From assembly GCA_024230435.1 (NCBI GenBank), contig JAAERL010000021.1, forward strand, positions 1-64,000: a DNA stretch of 64,000 nt, in the 5' to 3' direction. Below are positions 16,969-25,073 of the stretch, one piece after another. The notes beneath the pieces are model-generated. The model was not told the DNA's origin and did not search any database. It saw only the letters and a list, made by a program, of their open reading frames with translations. The stretch is from Desulfobacteraceae bacterium. GTDB lineage: Bacteria; Desulfobacterota; Desulfobacteria; Desulfobacterales; Desulfosarcinaceae. Made by a program: the position numbers and the translations under genes. Positions within the stretch are counted from its first letter, which is position 1. Each line of letters begins with the position of its first letter.

Positions 16969-17901
16969 ATGTCACTACCAGGGCAAATAAATAAACAAGC
17001 CGGAACGCAGAAGGCGCCTTCTGTCCCAAATCTTTTGGAAAAGTCAGCAGACGAATTTTTAATGGAACTGAATTCGGTTCATGAACTGCCAACGTTGCCT
17101 TCCGTTGCCATGCAGGTTAACCGCATGCTTCAGGATATTGAAACTCCGGCTCAGGAACTTGCCAAGGTAATTGAAAAAGACCATGCTATCGTGCCAAAGC
17201 TCTTAAAATTAGTGAATTCAGCATTTTTTGGTTTCAGCAAAAAGGTTACCAATGTCGCCCATGCCATTATGTTGATGGGATTCAATACGGTTCGCAATGC
17301 GGTAGTGACCATCGCTGTTATCGACAGTGTTAAATTGCAAGGTAAATTCAATGGATTCGATATTTCTTCTTTCTGGCTTCACGCCATTGCGGTGGCAACG
17401 GTCAGCCGTTACCTTGACGAGCAGACGGGCGGGCGCCACAAGGAGGATATTTTTACCGCCGGATTAATCCATGATATCGGAAAAGTGGTTATGGCCAACT
17501 TTTACAGCGAACATTTCGCCCTTGTTTTAAGGGATATGGCTGCGGAAAAAAAAGGGTTCCGGGAAATTGAAAAACGCTATTTTCCTTTAGGCCATGATTC
17601 CATAGGCGCTTACCTGTCATTGCGTTGGAACCTTCCTAAAAAGTTACGCAGGGTTATCGCATTTCACCATGACCCGGAAAAAAAGGCCGTTTGTGATCCC
17701 TTGACGCTTTTGGTTCATTCGGCCGATGTGTTGATATCTTCACATTTTGACTCCACGGGCCCAAAGGTGAAACAAACCATTTGCGATTCGGCCAATAAAA
17801 TAATGTTTTCGCAAATTAAAGACGTACGGAAATGGATGCCAGAGGTCAAAAAAAAAGCAGAAGAAGCTTATTATGCTATGGCTGAAGGATTACCTAGATG
17901 A
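16969..17901 (+). CDS. HDOD domain signalling protein
   Basis: The HDOD signature is clear in this 310-residue protein: LPTLPSVAMQVNRMLQDIETPAQELAKVIEKDHAIVPKLLKLVNSAFFGF, then NTVRNAVVTIAVID and GLIHDIGKVVMANF. HDOD proteins are HD-related scaffolds in two-component and c-di-GMP signalling. Here most of the HD metal ligands beyond HD at GLIHDIG look incomplete, as usual for the family, so an enzymatic role is doubtful. Its stop overlaps the start of the following REC-PAS gene by four bases (ATGA), so the two are translated together. Confidence 0.85.
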   Translation: MSLPGQINKQAGTQKAPSVPNLLEKSADEFLMELNSVHELPTLPSVAMQVNRMLQDIETPAQELAKVIEKDHAIVPKLLKLVNSAFFGFSKKVTNVAHAIMLMGFNTVRNAVVTIAVIDSVKLQGKFNGFDISSFWLHAIAVATVSRYLDEQTGGRHKEDIFTAGLIHDIGKVVMANFYSEHFALVLRDMAAEKKGFREIEKRYFPLGHDSIGAYLSLRWNLPKKLRRVIAFHHDPEKKAVCDPLTLLVHSADVLISSHFDSTGPKVKQTICDSANKIMFSQIKDVRKWMPEVKKKAEEAYYAMAEGLPR

Positions 17902-18737
17902 ATGACAAAGGGCGCACCATCCTTTGTGTAGATGATGAAACTTTTATTCTGCATTCTCTAAAACGGTTATTGCGAAGAGAGGGATATAAGATTCTGACAG
18001 CCTCCAGTGGTATGGAAGCAATTGATATTCTAAAGCAAAATAAAGTACACCTAATTATTTCGGATCAAAGGATGCCGGAGATGAACGGTACGGAATTTTT
18101 TGCCCATGTCAAAGAAGAATTTCCAGATGTGCTGCGGATTATTTTGACTGGCTATACGGATGTGGATTCAATTACAGAGTCAATCAACAAAGGTCATATC
18201 TATAAATTTTTTCTCAAACCCTGGAACGACCACAATTTAAAATTGGAAATCAGGCAGGCTCTGGATCAATATGATTTAGTCCAGGCAAATAAACGGCTCG
18301 ATGAGCAGGTTGTTGTTCAAAATGATCAGCTTAAACAAATGAACGAACACTTAGAAGAATTGGTTGAAGAACGCACCCGTGAGATTGCCATTCAAAACCA
18401 TGCCTTGCAGCTTTCTCACGCCGTATTGGAAGATCTGCCGCTGCCGATCATTGGCGCCGATAACAATACCATGATTATTTTAGTCAATAAAATGGCCAAA
18501 CGGCTTATCAGCAAGGAAAACATAAATATCGGCGTGCCTTTGAGCATGTATTTCGGCGAAAAGATTGATAAAGCCGTCGAAAATGTAATAAAGTCCGGAC
18601 AATCCATCCAATTAGACATAGAACTCAAAGAAACCAGCGCAGTTACCATTGATATGTACCCGTTTTCCGGGCATTATAAAGGAAAGGGAGTCATTATTAC
18701 GCTGGGCAATGCACAGGATATAGCCATCCATAAATGA
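17898..18737 (+). CDS. Response regulator with receiver and PAS-like domains
   Basis: The 279-residue protein has a receiver domain (VDDE, D56 in IISDQRMPEMNG, FLKPWND), a coiled coil of about 50 residues (LDEQVVVQNDQLKQMNEHLEELVEERTREI) and a C-terminal PAS-like module (about 170-275, LEDLPLPIIGADNNTMIILVNKMAKRLI). It has no helix-turn-helix or enzyme domain, so it may relay phosphate or modulate the kinase encoded next. It shares four-base ATGA overlaps with both neighbours. Confidence 0.8.
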   Translation: MNDKGRTILCVDDETFILHSLKRLLRREGYKILTASSGMEAIDILKQNKVHLIISDQRMPEMNGTEFFAHVKEEFPDVLRIILTGYTDVDSITESINKGHIYKFFLKPWNDHNLKLEIRQALDQYDLVQANKRLDEQVVVQNDQLKQMNEHLEELVEERTREIAIQNHALQLSHAVLEDLPLPIIGADNNTMIILVNKMAKRLISKENINIGVPLSMYFGEKIDKAVENVIKSGQSIQLDIELKETSAVTIDMYPFSGHYKGKGVIITLGNAQDIAIHK

Positions 18738-19972
18738 CCAATTTTCCCAATAACTTCGTTGTGCTTAAAAGTGTACGGAACATTATCATGACCTACGCAA
18801 AGTGCAATATCTTGTTTGTAGATGATGCGCCTGATATTCTAAAAGCAATTCGGCGCATTATGAAATCTGAACCCTATCATTGTTTCTTCGCCTCCGGCGG
18901 AGATGAAGCGATAGCCCTGCTTGCGGAAAAAGAGAATGATTTTTTTCAAGTCGTGATAACGGATATGCGCATGCCTCCGCCTGACGGGCAGGAGGTAGTG
19001 TCTCATATTGAAAAGCATTATCCTCAAATTGTGAAAATAATTATATCAGGCTGGGATGATAGCGACACGATTATTAAAGCTGTCAACACCGGCCGGATTC
19101 ATAGTTACATCATCAAGCCCTGGGACAACAGGGAGCTTAAAATCAGGGTGAAGCAAGCCCTGGATATTTACCTGCTCAATAGAGAAAAACAAATTCTGTT
19201 TCAAAAGTTGGAAGATCAGAACAAATACTTGGAACACTTGGTGCTCGAACGCACCCAAAAACTTCTGAAAGTCCAAAACGAGGCCATGCTTGGAAAATAC
19301 GCAGCTCAAATTGTTCATAATCTGAACAATCCGCTGCATGCGGTTTCCGGGGCCCTTGAAATGCTGGAATTGATGTTTAATCGCATAGATACCTTTTCCC
19401 GCGGAAAAATAGCGCATATGCTATCGCTGGCCCAATCCAGGGCTCACGATTTAAAGCATATTATCTCCGGTATCCTGCAAAACGTCCGGGTTGATGCCTG
19501 CTTTGAGTTGATGCCTGTGAATGTCAACGCTATTATTAAAAAGGAACTCGATTATTTTGAACTGAATCCGGCGCTTGAGCAAAAAACGAAAAAGGATATT
19601 CAGCTTGACCCCGAATTGGCGCAAGTGATGGGCAACACGGTGCAGATCAAACAAATCATCAATAACCTGATATCCAATGCCATAGACGCCATGGAAGCGG
19701 TTGAAGAAAAGCAACTGAGCATTAAAACGTATCAGGACAGCACAACTATTTATATCAAAATCAGTGATAACGGAATGGGGATACCCGCAAAGAATCAACC
19801 ATATATTTTTGATTCCAATTTTACCACAAAACCTTGCGGCAAAGGCACAGGCCTTGGCCTGGCTTCGGTAAAAACCATGGTGGAAGCATACTCAGGTGAC
19901 ATTGACGTTGTATCGGAGCACAATAGGGGATCAACGTTTGTGGTAAGGCTGCCGATAACACAGTTGAGTTAG
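18734..19972 (+). CDS. Receiver-histidine kinase hybrid
   Basis: A receiver domain (FVDDAPDI, aspartate in ITDMRMPPPDG, IIKPWDN) is joined by a coiled coil to a kinase core. The H-box histidine lies in AAQIVHNLNNPLHAVSG, then come an N-box NNLISNAIDAM, G1 DNGMGIP and G2 GKGTGLGL. The H-box HNLNNP differs from the more usual HEINNP of the kinase at 13810, so the two are not simple duplicates. No membrane span is present. The start at 18734 overlaps the preceding stop; an ATG at 18788 directly before the receiver domain is an equally likely start and would shorten it by 18 residues. It is the last gene of the five-gene cassette. Confidence 0.82.
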   Translation: MTNFPNNFVVLKSVRNIIMTYAKCNILFVDDAPDILKAIRRIMKSEPYHCFFASGGDEAIALLAEKENDFFQVVITDMRMPPPDGQEVVSHIEKHYPQIVKIIISGWDDSDTIIKAVNTGRIHSYIIKPWDNRELKIRVKQALDIYLLNREKQILFQKLEDQNKYLEHLVLERTQKLLKVQNEAMLGKYAAQIVHNLNNPLHAVSGALEMLELMFNRIDTFSRGKIAHMLSLAQSRAHDLKHIISGILQNVRVDACFELMPVNVNAIIKKELDYFELNPALEQKTKKDIQLDPELAQVMGNTVQIKQIINNLISNAIDAMEAVEEKQLSIKTYQDSTTIYIKISDNGMGIPAKNQPYIFDSNFTTKPCGKGTGLGLASVKTMVEAYSGDIDVVSEHNRGSTFVVRLPITQLS

Positions 19973-20066
19973 CGCCTGTCTTACACATGATATCAAATGG
20001 TATCGTGTGGCCCGGATCGGCTATTTGAGCTCTTGAAAACTGTAACTATCTTTTTTTCAAACCCCT

Positions 20067-20816
20067 TTAGATACGGTTAATGCTTGACGCTATATATCCT
20101 GCGCCAAAACCATTATCGATGTTGACCACGGCGACATTAGAGCTGCAACTGTTGAGCATACCCAAAAGAGCGGTTATTCCTCCCAGGCTGACGCCATAGC
20201 CCACACTGGTCGGAACAGCGATCACCGGGCGGCTTACCATGCCGGCCACCACACTTGGCAATGCTCCCTCCATACCTGCAGCGACAATAAGAACCCGAGC
20301 CTGTTCAATCTGTTCTTTATGGGCAAAAAGCCTGTGAATGCCTGCTACTCCAACATCAAACAGGGTTTGCACTTCGTTACCCATGGCATCGGCGGTAAGG
20401 CTGGCTTCCATTGCGGCCGGTATATCGGAAGTTCCGGCCGAAATGACCAAAATGACGCCTTGGCCTGTTTTGGCAAGCTCTTGTTTTTGGAGCCTGATCA
20501 TGCGTGCTGTTTCGTTGTAGTCGGCTTCGGGAAACCTTTGGAGCACCTGCGAAGCTTTTTCAGCATCCACGCGTGTCACTAAAACAACTTGCTCCTGGGA
20601 TATCATTCGCTCCATGATGCCTGTAATTTGCTCAACGGATTTGGACTCGCCAAAGATGACTTCGGGAAAGCCCTTGCGCAAACTTCGGTGATGATCTATA
20701 TGAGCATAGTCAATATCTTCCATGGCCAGATGGGACAACTGATTTTGTGCCTGGCAGACATCAATATCACCGCTGGCCAATGCATCCAGTATTTTTTTAA
20801 GTGTAGTGGAATTCAA
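20067..20816 (-). CDS. larB: Nickel-pincer cofactor biosynthesis protein LarB
   Basis: The 249-residue protein matches LarB throughout: a helical N-terminus with GFPEVIFGESKSVEQI, then a PurE-like C-terminal domain with VISAGTSDIPAAMEA, DVGVAGIHRL, VAAGMEGALPSVVAGMVSRPVIAVPTSVGYG and NIDNGFGAGY. LarB carboxylates and hydrolyses nicotinic acid adenine dinucleotide, the first step to the nickel-pincer cofactor of lactate racemase-type enzymes. larC, larE and larA are not in the window. The start is a TTG at 20816 behind AAGGAAG. It is monocistronic here, convergent with the signalling cassette and divergent from kdsB. Confidence 0.92.
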   Translation of the reverse strand: MNSTTLKKILDALASGDIDVCQAQNQLSHLAMEDIDYAHIDHHRSLRKGFPEVIFGESKSVEQITGIMERMISQEQVVLVTRVDAEKASQVLQRFPEADYNETARMIRLQKQELAKTGQGVILVISAGTSDIPAAMEASLTADAMGNEVQTLFDVGVAGIHRLFAHKEQIEQARVLIVAAGMEGALPSVVAGMVSRPVIAVPTSVGYGVSLGGITALLGMLNSCSSNVAVVNIDNGFGAGYIASSINRI

Positions 20817-20952
20817 TTATGCTTCCTTTTATTCTAATTGTTCTAAAGATTTTATATCCAGCTAACTTCAAGAGCATGCATTACGCCATCAGTTGCCGTT
20901 CGGTCAATTATTTTTCTATGAAAAACCGCGAAATTAAATAATAAGGTATCTT

Positions 20953-21702
20953 ATGAGAATTGCCGCCGTCATCCCCTCACGTTTCGGTTCCAGCCGTTTT
21001 GAAGGAAAACCTCTTGCCATGATAGATGGCTGCTCAATGATCCAAAGGGTCTATGACAGCGCCGCAAAAGCCGCAAAAGTTGACACTGTCGTGGTGGCCA
21101 CAGATGATGACCGCATTTTAAAGGCTGTGTCACAATTTGGAGGCCGGGCGGTCATGACCAGCTCCAAGTGCCGTTCCGGAACGGACCGGGTAGCTGAAGC
21201 GGCCCGTCTTTTGGCTTTGGCCAACGAAGATATCGTGATCAATGTTCAGGGCGACCAGCCCCTGGTAAATCCATTATGTTTCGACCAGGTTGTCGCGCCT
21301 TTGATTCAAGCGCCGGAAATCGGAATGTCCACACTTGCGTTTAAAATAGTGGATCAGCAGGAATACACAAATCCGAAAGACTGCAAGCTCGTTATGGACC
21401 GGCAGGGATTCGCGCTTTATTTTTCACGCCAGGCCATCCCTTGCGCCAGGGACCAGGGATTAGCTTTCGACGCATTTAAACACTTGGGCGTTTATGCTTA
21501 TACCCACCGGTTCCTGAAGCAATTCACTCAATGGCCCATAGGTCAATTGGAAAACATTGAGAAACTTGAACAGCTGCGCACCCTGGAAAACGGGCATCGT
21601 ATCAAAGTCGTGATAACAGAGTATGATTCGCCGGAAGTAGATTTACCGGAGGATATTTTGCGAATCGAAAAAAAATTGCAACTGCTCAAGTCTCACCCAT
21701 AA
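20953..21702 (+). CDS. kdsB: 3-deoxy-manno-octulosonate cytidylyltransferase (CMP-KDO synthetase)
   Basis: The 249-residue enzyme shows the KdsB nucleotide-binding start VIPSRFGSSRFEGKPL, then VATDDDRI, SGTDRVAEA, NVQGDQPLVNP and LGVYAYTHRFL. It activates KDO with CTP for the lipopolysaccharide inner core in the cytoplasm, supporting a Gram-negative host. Its length equals the family norm. It is apparently a single gene with a weak AT-rich hairpin (21775-21795) downstream. The rest of the KDO pathway is elsewhere. Confidence 0.95.
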   Translation: MRIAAVIPSRFGSSRFEGKPLAMIDGCSMIQRVYDSAAKAAKVDTVVVATDDDRILKAVSQFGGRAVMTSSKCRSGTDRVAEAARLLALANEDIVINVQGDQPLVNPLCFDQVVAPLIQAPEIGMSTLAFKIVDQQEYTNPKDCKLVMDRQGFALYFSRQAIPCARDQGLAFDAFKHLGVYAYTHRFLKQFTQWPIGQLENIEKLEQLRTLENGHRIKVVITEYDSPEVDLPEDILRIEKKLQLLKSHP

Positions 21703-21774
21703 CAAAAATAATGGTCTTGCCCATCAAACTTCCCAAAGCCCCCATTGCATAGGGTATATTTGTTTTGTAAATGA

Positions 21775-21806
21775 ATCATTTTATTTCAAAATGATAGCTT
21801 GCTTTT
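21775..21806 (+). terminator. AT-rich hairpin with T tract after kdsB
   Basis: ATCATTTT, a five-base loop and AAAATGAT form a perfect eight-pair stem, followed by GCTTGCTTTTTTG. The stem is AT-rich, so termination would be weak. It is the only candidate between kdsB and the sigma-54 site at 21905. Confidence 0.4.
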
Positions 21807-21904
21807 TTGTTTCTATCAAAAAAAGGTTGGACCAGCTTTGATATCTGATTTAGCAACAATGAATATTGGCATTATAACAACAGATTAGCATTTTATACCT
21901 TTGC

Positions 21905-21920
21905 TGGCATGTGGTTTGCA
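21905..21920 (+). promoter_or_regulatory. Sigma-54 promoter upstream of the small Cys protein
   Basis: TGGCATGTGGTTTGCA matches the sigma-54 consensus TGGCAYG-N4-TTGCW at every defined position. Transcription would start near 21931, about 60 bases before the ATG at 21990. This makes the small gene a regulated unit dependent on an enhancer-binding activator not found in the window. Confidence 0.75.
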
Positions 21921-21989
21921 TTAACTAATCTCAAGTGTTTTTAAGACAAAATCAATTTAATTTTATAAATTTAAACAAAGGTATGAGCT

Positions 21990-22193
21990 ATGTTAATCGA
22001 TCAGCCGCAACGACTGGCGGAAAATGTAAAATTGCAGTGCGATAATTGTAAAATTTTATTTGCCGGGTATGTATGTTTCTATCAACGCAGACGATCAATC
22101 TTCCAACTTCTATTATGTTCCGAGTGTATTGAATTGGACTCCAAAAGCATCCTTGAAAACACCTTAGAAGTAATTAAAGTTGGTGTGAAATAA
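21990..22193 (+). CDS. Small cysteine-rich (zinc-ribbon-like) protein
   Basis: I do not recognise a family. The 67-residue frame has cysteines at 17, 20, 29, 43 and 46, giving two CxxC pairs (CDNC and CSEC) spaced like a zinc ribbon, and a basic patch YQRRRS between them. AAAGG lies ahead of the ATG. Support for a real gene comes from the strong sigma-54 site at 21905 and a good terminator at 22350, which frame it as a single transcription unit. A role as a small regulator or metal-binding protein is a guess. Confidence 0.55.
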   Translation: MLIDQPQRLAENVKLQCDNCKILFAGYVCFYQRRRSIFQLLLCSECIELDSKSILENTLEVIKVGVK

Positions 22194-22349
22194 TCTTGAG
22201 AACATAAAATTCTTCTCCAATGCTATTACCTTTTTGCCCTGTACCTGTTTTAATCAAACGCACGCAGATTCAGGCAGATATCCAATTAGTCGTTATTATT
22301 GAATTATTTAATATAGTGCAGTATTGCTCCCCTTTGCATCTATCCGCTG

Positions 22350-22383
22350 AAAAAGCCCGGTCATAGTGGCCGGGCTTTTTTGC
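22350..22383 (+). terminator. Rho-independent terminator of the small Cys gene
   Basis: AAAAAGCCCGG, a nine-base loop and CCGGGCTTTTT pair perfectly over 11 bases and run into further T residues. It lies about 155 bases after the small gene with no other gene between. Confidence 0.8.
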
Positions 22384-22818
22384 TTTCGTTCACCTGTTAG
22401 CCCGAACCGCGAAGCAAGGAGTCTTGCTGGCATAAAGGATAACAAAAAAACTTTTAGCGATTCATCCCGGCAGTAAATTACCGGGAATTCTCGCTGGGTA
22501 ATTTTTAAAATGCGGATAGTGTTGACAAATTACCGCTAATTCATTTAGATAAGATCTATTCTGCCTGCACAATAACAAACACAATTCATGGCGGTTTCCT
22601 ACAAGCAGGTACCCATACTGACAGGGTTTGACAACAAACAAGACCTCAAATTATTAGTGCTCATTAAAAGATAGCCGGGTTAGCCCTTTTTAGGGTTCAT
22701 CTGAAAAATCCTGCGTCTTTGCGCAGTTCTTTACTCGCCCCTCCCTGAAAATTAAGCGATATCGCCATAGTTTTTAAACAGTTGGATAAATAACAAAAAA
22801 ATGAAAGGAGGCATGAAA
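22384..22818. other. Intergenic region upstream of the putative metallopeptidase
   Basis: No gene is visible. It contains a possible sigma-70 promoter (TTGACA at 22522-22527, 17 bases, TTAGAT at 22545-22550) and a small hairpin near 22680 (AGCCC facing GGGTT). The ribosome site AAAGGAGG of the next gene is at its right end. The long leader of more than 250 bases could be regulatory, but I recognise no riboswitch. Confidence 0.35.
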
Positions 22819-24147
22819 ATGGGTCATTTAAGTACGAACTTTAATAACAAAGAGGCCTGGCAAACTCTTCAAGCTACTTTGCACCGAAGGATAGAAGTTG
22901 ATTCAAGTGAAATTAATAGAGTGATCGAGTTTGCCAGGCGCACACCCGGGCTTAGCCAATATGAAGATGGACTGCAAAAGTTGGCTGTTTTTTTCGAGGT
23001 CGCTACGCAGCAGTATAAACAAAACAATCCTGATGAATTATCCGGCCTGGTCGAATTTTGGGAAAGGTATCGCGCCGCTGTCATACAACGCTATACAGCC
23101 GTTACGCCTATAGAGTTAAGAGCCGCCGATAAAGTCGTTGAAGATATTTTCAGAAGATTTCTAAATGGTGTGCCGGAACCTAATATGGCCTACTCGATAG
23201 ATGCTGTTCCTCTTGTATATGGTGGCGAAGGCGGATTAGGTGCTTATTTTACCCATCCTCCGGGATGGAACCGGCCGTTTGCGATCATTAATCTACCCCA
23301 TACCGCTTTTGATAATGTTTGGCAGTGGCTTGCCTTGCCGCATGAGGCCGGTCACGATACCTATGTGGCTGTCAACGGCCTTCAAAAGGAAATTGAAACG
23401 GCATTAGAGGAAAGGATGACGGCGGCCGTTCAAAACGCAGAGCTGGAAATACCCGATGTTGAAATTGATCTGACACGTTTTGGTATCAATTATCAGCGTT
23501 CATATAGCGGCGCAGAGTTTATTTCCACCATTTGGAAAAGATGGGCCAACGAGGCTCAGGCTGATATGTTGGGGCTGCTAAGCTGCGGGGCTGCCGCGAT
23601 CATCGCATTGCAGCAGATCATCGGATTTAGCGCAAAACATTCCTGGGAATTGTTCTCCAAAGACGGAAAAATTTGTGACGCACCCGAAGAGCACCCCACC
23701 TCCTATGTAAGAAACGCCCTGAACATTGCAGCGCTCAGAACAATAAGTACAGCACACAATCAGCTTGCAGACGAGATTCAGACGCGTTTTGAAGCATTGC
23801 GGGATTCAGCACCTGACATCGAGTGGTATCTTACCGAACAATACGTGATCGCTCGTTGCCCTGCCATTGAAATGGTTAAATCGGCTGAAATTGCGGCACA
23901 AGTTCTGCTGACGCACACGATGCAAAGCCTTGGCAACAAATGTTACATGGATCTGATAAATTTTTCACACGCTGATCAATCTATTGTAGATGAAATATCA
24001 AATCGTTTGTTAGCCGGTGATCCCACTTTTTGCCAAGTTGACAAAAACGCCTCTGCCAGACATTGCCTTGCGGCCACCATGTTCGCTTTTGAAAAAGATA
24101 ACAGCAAAATGGACTTGATCAACCGCACGTTCAAACAGTTTGTTTAG
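22819..24147 (+). CDS. Putative zinc metallopeptidase (HExxH, unassigned family)
   Basis: The 442-residue protein has no signal peptide or membrane span. Its key feature is LPHEAGHDTYV, an HExxH zinc site (H175, E176, H179), followed 65 residues later by NEAQADMLGL. There E245 and D249 resemble the third ligand helix E-A-x-A-D of gluzincin-type peptidases. The flanking FAIINLPHTAFDNVWQWLALP resembles a substrate strand before the active helix. I cannot place it in a named family. AAAGGAGG, followed seven bases later by the ATG at 22819, fixes the start; an upstream in-frame ATG at 22801 lies before the ribosome site. The stop codon TAG is completed by the first bases of a repeat fragment. Confidence 0.6.
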   Translation: MGHLSTNFNNKEAWQTLQATLHRRIEVDSSEINRVIEFARRTPGLSQYEDGLQKLAVFFEVATQQYKQNNPDELSGLVEFWERYRAAVIQRYTAVTPIELRAADKVVEDIFRRFLNGVPEPNMAYSIDAVPLVYGGEGGLGAYFTHPPGWNRPFAIINLPHTAFDNVWQWLALPHEAGHDTYVAVNGLQKEIETALEERMTAAVQNAELEIPDVEIDLTRFGINYQRSYSGAEFISTIWKRWANEAQADMLGLLSCGAAAIIALQQIIGFSAKHSWELFSKDGKICDAPEEHPTSYVRNALNIAALRTISTAHNQLADEIQTRFEALRDSAPDIEWYLTEQYVIARCPAIEMVKSAEIAAQVLLTHTMQSLGNKCYMDLINFSHADQSIVDEISNRLLAGDPTFCQVDKNASARHCLAATMFAFEKDNSKMDLINRTFKQFV

Positions 24148-24175
24148 GCGATTTGCGCAAAAGAATATATCATTG
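24146..24175. repeat. Long-palindrome repeat, end fragment (copy 7)
   Basis: AGGCGATTTGCG plus AAAAGAATATATCATTG matches one end of the repeat family, then similarity stops. No second end is found before the hairpin at 24184. The AG at its start forms part of the TAG stop of the upstream gene. Confidence 0.55.
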
Positions 24176-24183
24176 AAATCAGC

Positions 24184-24218
24184 TTGCAGGCAGCGACAGC
24201 CAATACCGCTGCCTGCAA
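24184..24218. terminator. Hairpin between convergent genes
   Basis: TTGCAGGCAGCG and CGCTGCCTGCAA form a perfect 12-pair GC-rich stem with an 11-base loop. It lies between the converging metallopeptidase and metal-permease genes. There is no T tract on either side, so terminator function is likely from position but not certain. Confidence 0.45.
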
Positions 24219-24236
24219 TGCCAAGGTGCTCATTTA

Positions 24237-25073
24237 TTAAGAAATCTTATTGAATCGGAAAAGGGCTTTTTCCACACCTAAAAACAGGAAAAACACAACA
24301 CCCCCCACCATTATGATAGAGGCCCCTGACGTCAGATTATAGGTATAGGCAAGCCATAGGCCGCAAATGGTAAAAAGGGTGCTCAGGATGATAGAGCCTA
24401 TAATCATTTTGGCAAGTGAACGAGAGTGCCGTTCCATAATAAACGGCGGAATGGTAAGCAGGGCGATCACGAGGATAAGCCCTACGATTTGTATCAATAA
24501 AACAATTGTGACGGCCAGGAGCAAAATGAGCATAATGTACAACAATGTAGTGGGAACGCCACGGATACGCGCAAATTCCTGGTCGTAAGAAATAGCTATA
24601 AGATCCTGGTAAAAATAAAGCATCAGGCAGCAAATAAGTCCGCACATTGCCAGCATCAACCAGATATCCGAAATAGCAACGGTAAGGATACTGCCGAACA
24701 GGTAACTCATAAGGTCGACATTGTAACCGGGAGTTAAATCCAACAAAAGGATTCCCGTCGCCATACCCACGGCCCACATCACGCCGATCAGGGTATCCGT
24801 GCGATGTTTCGCCTTCAGAGTTACGGTTGCCATAATTAGAGCCGTAACAGTGGAAAATCCAATGGCGCCTGCCATATAAGGCCAGCCAAAATAAAAGGAC
24901 AGGCCGATTCCGCCATAAGCGGCATGGGCAATACCGCCTGAAAGGAAAACAATACGATTGATGACCACAAGCGTGCCCATGATTCCGCAAATAATACTGG
25001 CCAGCAGTCCTGCCAGAAAAGCATGTTGCATAAATTCAAATTGCAGTGCTTCAATCATGATGTTCGTGCTCAT
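24237..25073 (-). CDS. znuB: Metal (zinc/manganese-type) ABC transporter permease
   Basis: This 278-residue ABC-3 family membrane protein has about eight hydrophobic spans and the family motifs GGIAHAAYGGIGLSFYFGWP, DTLIGVMWAVGMATGILLL and VGLILVIALLTIPPF. It forms the channel of a ZnuABC-like importer with the ATPase encoded upstream. Sequence does not distinguish zinc from manganese or iron. The reading frame overlaps the end of the ATPase gene by 23 bases; a second ATG at 25058 reduces this to an eight-base overlap and may be the real start. Confidence 0.85.
   Translation of the reverse strand: MSTNIMIEALQFEFMQHAFLAGLLASIICGIMGTLVVINRIVFLSGGIAHAAYGGIGLSFYFGWPYMAGAIGFSTVTALIMATVTLKAKHRTDTLIGVMWAVGMATGILLLDLTPGYNVDLMSYLFGSILTVAISDIWLMLAMCGLICCLMLYFYQDLIAISYDQEFARIRGVPTTLLYIMLILLLAVTIVLLIQIVGLILVIALLTIPPFIMERHSRSLAKMIIGSIILSTLFTICGLWLAYTYNLTSGASIIMVGGVVFFLFLGVEKALFRFNKIS

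Noticed and set aside
22801-22818. Upstream ATG codons as the start of the metallopeptidase
   Set aside because: The ribosome site AAAGGAGG lies between the ATG at 22801 and those at 22813 and 22819; only the latter has workable spacing.
24337-24990. A 217-codon open frame antisense-shifted within the metal permease gene
   Set aside because: It shares the strand of the permease gene in another frame and is rich in Arg, His, Cys and Tyr with no family match; the permease in the main frame has clear ABC-3 motifs.
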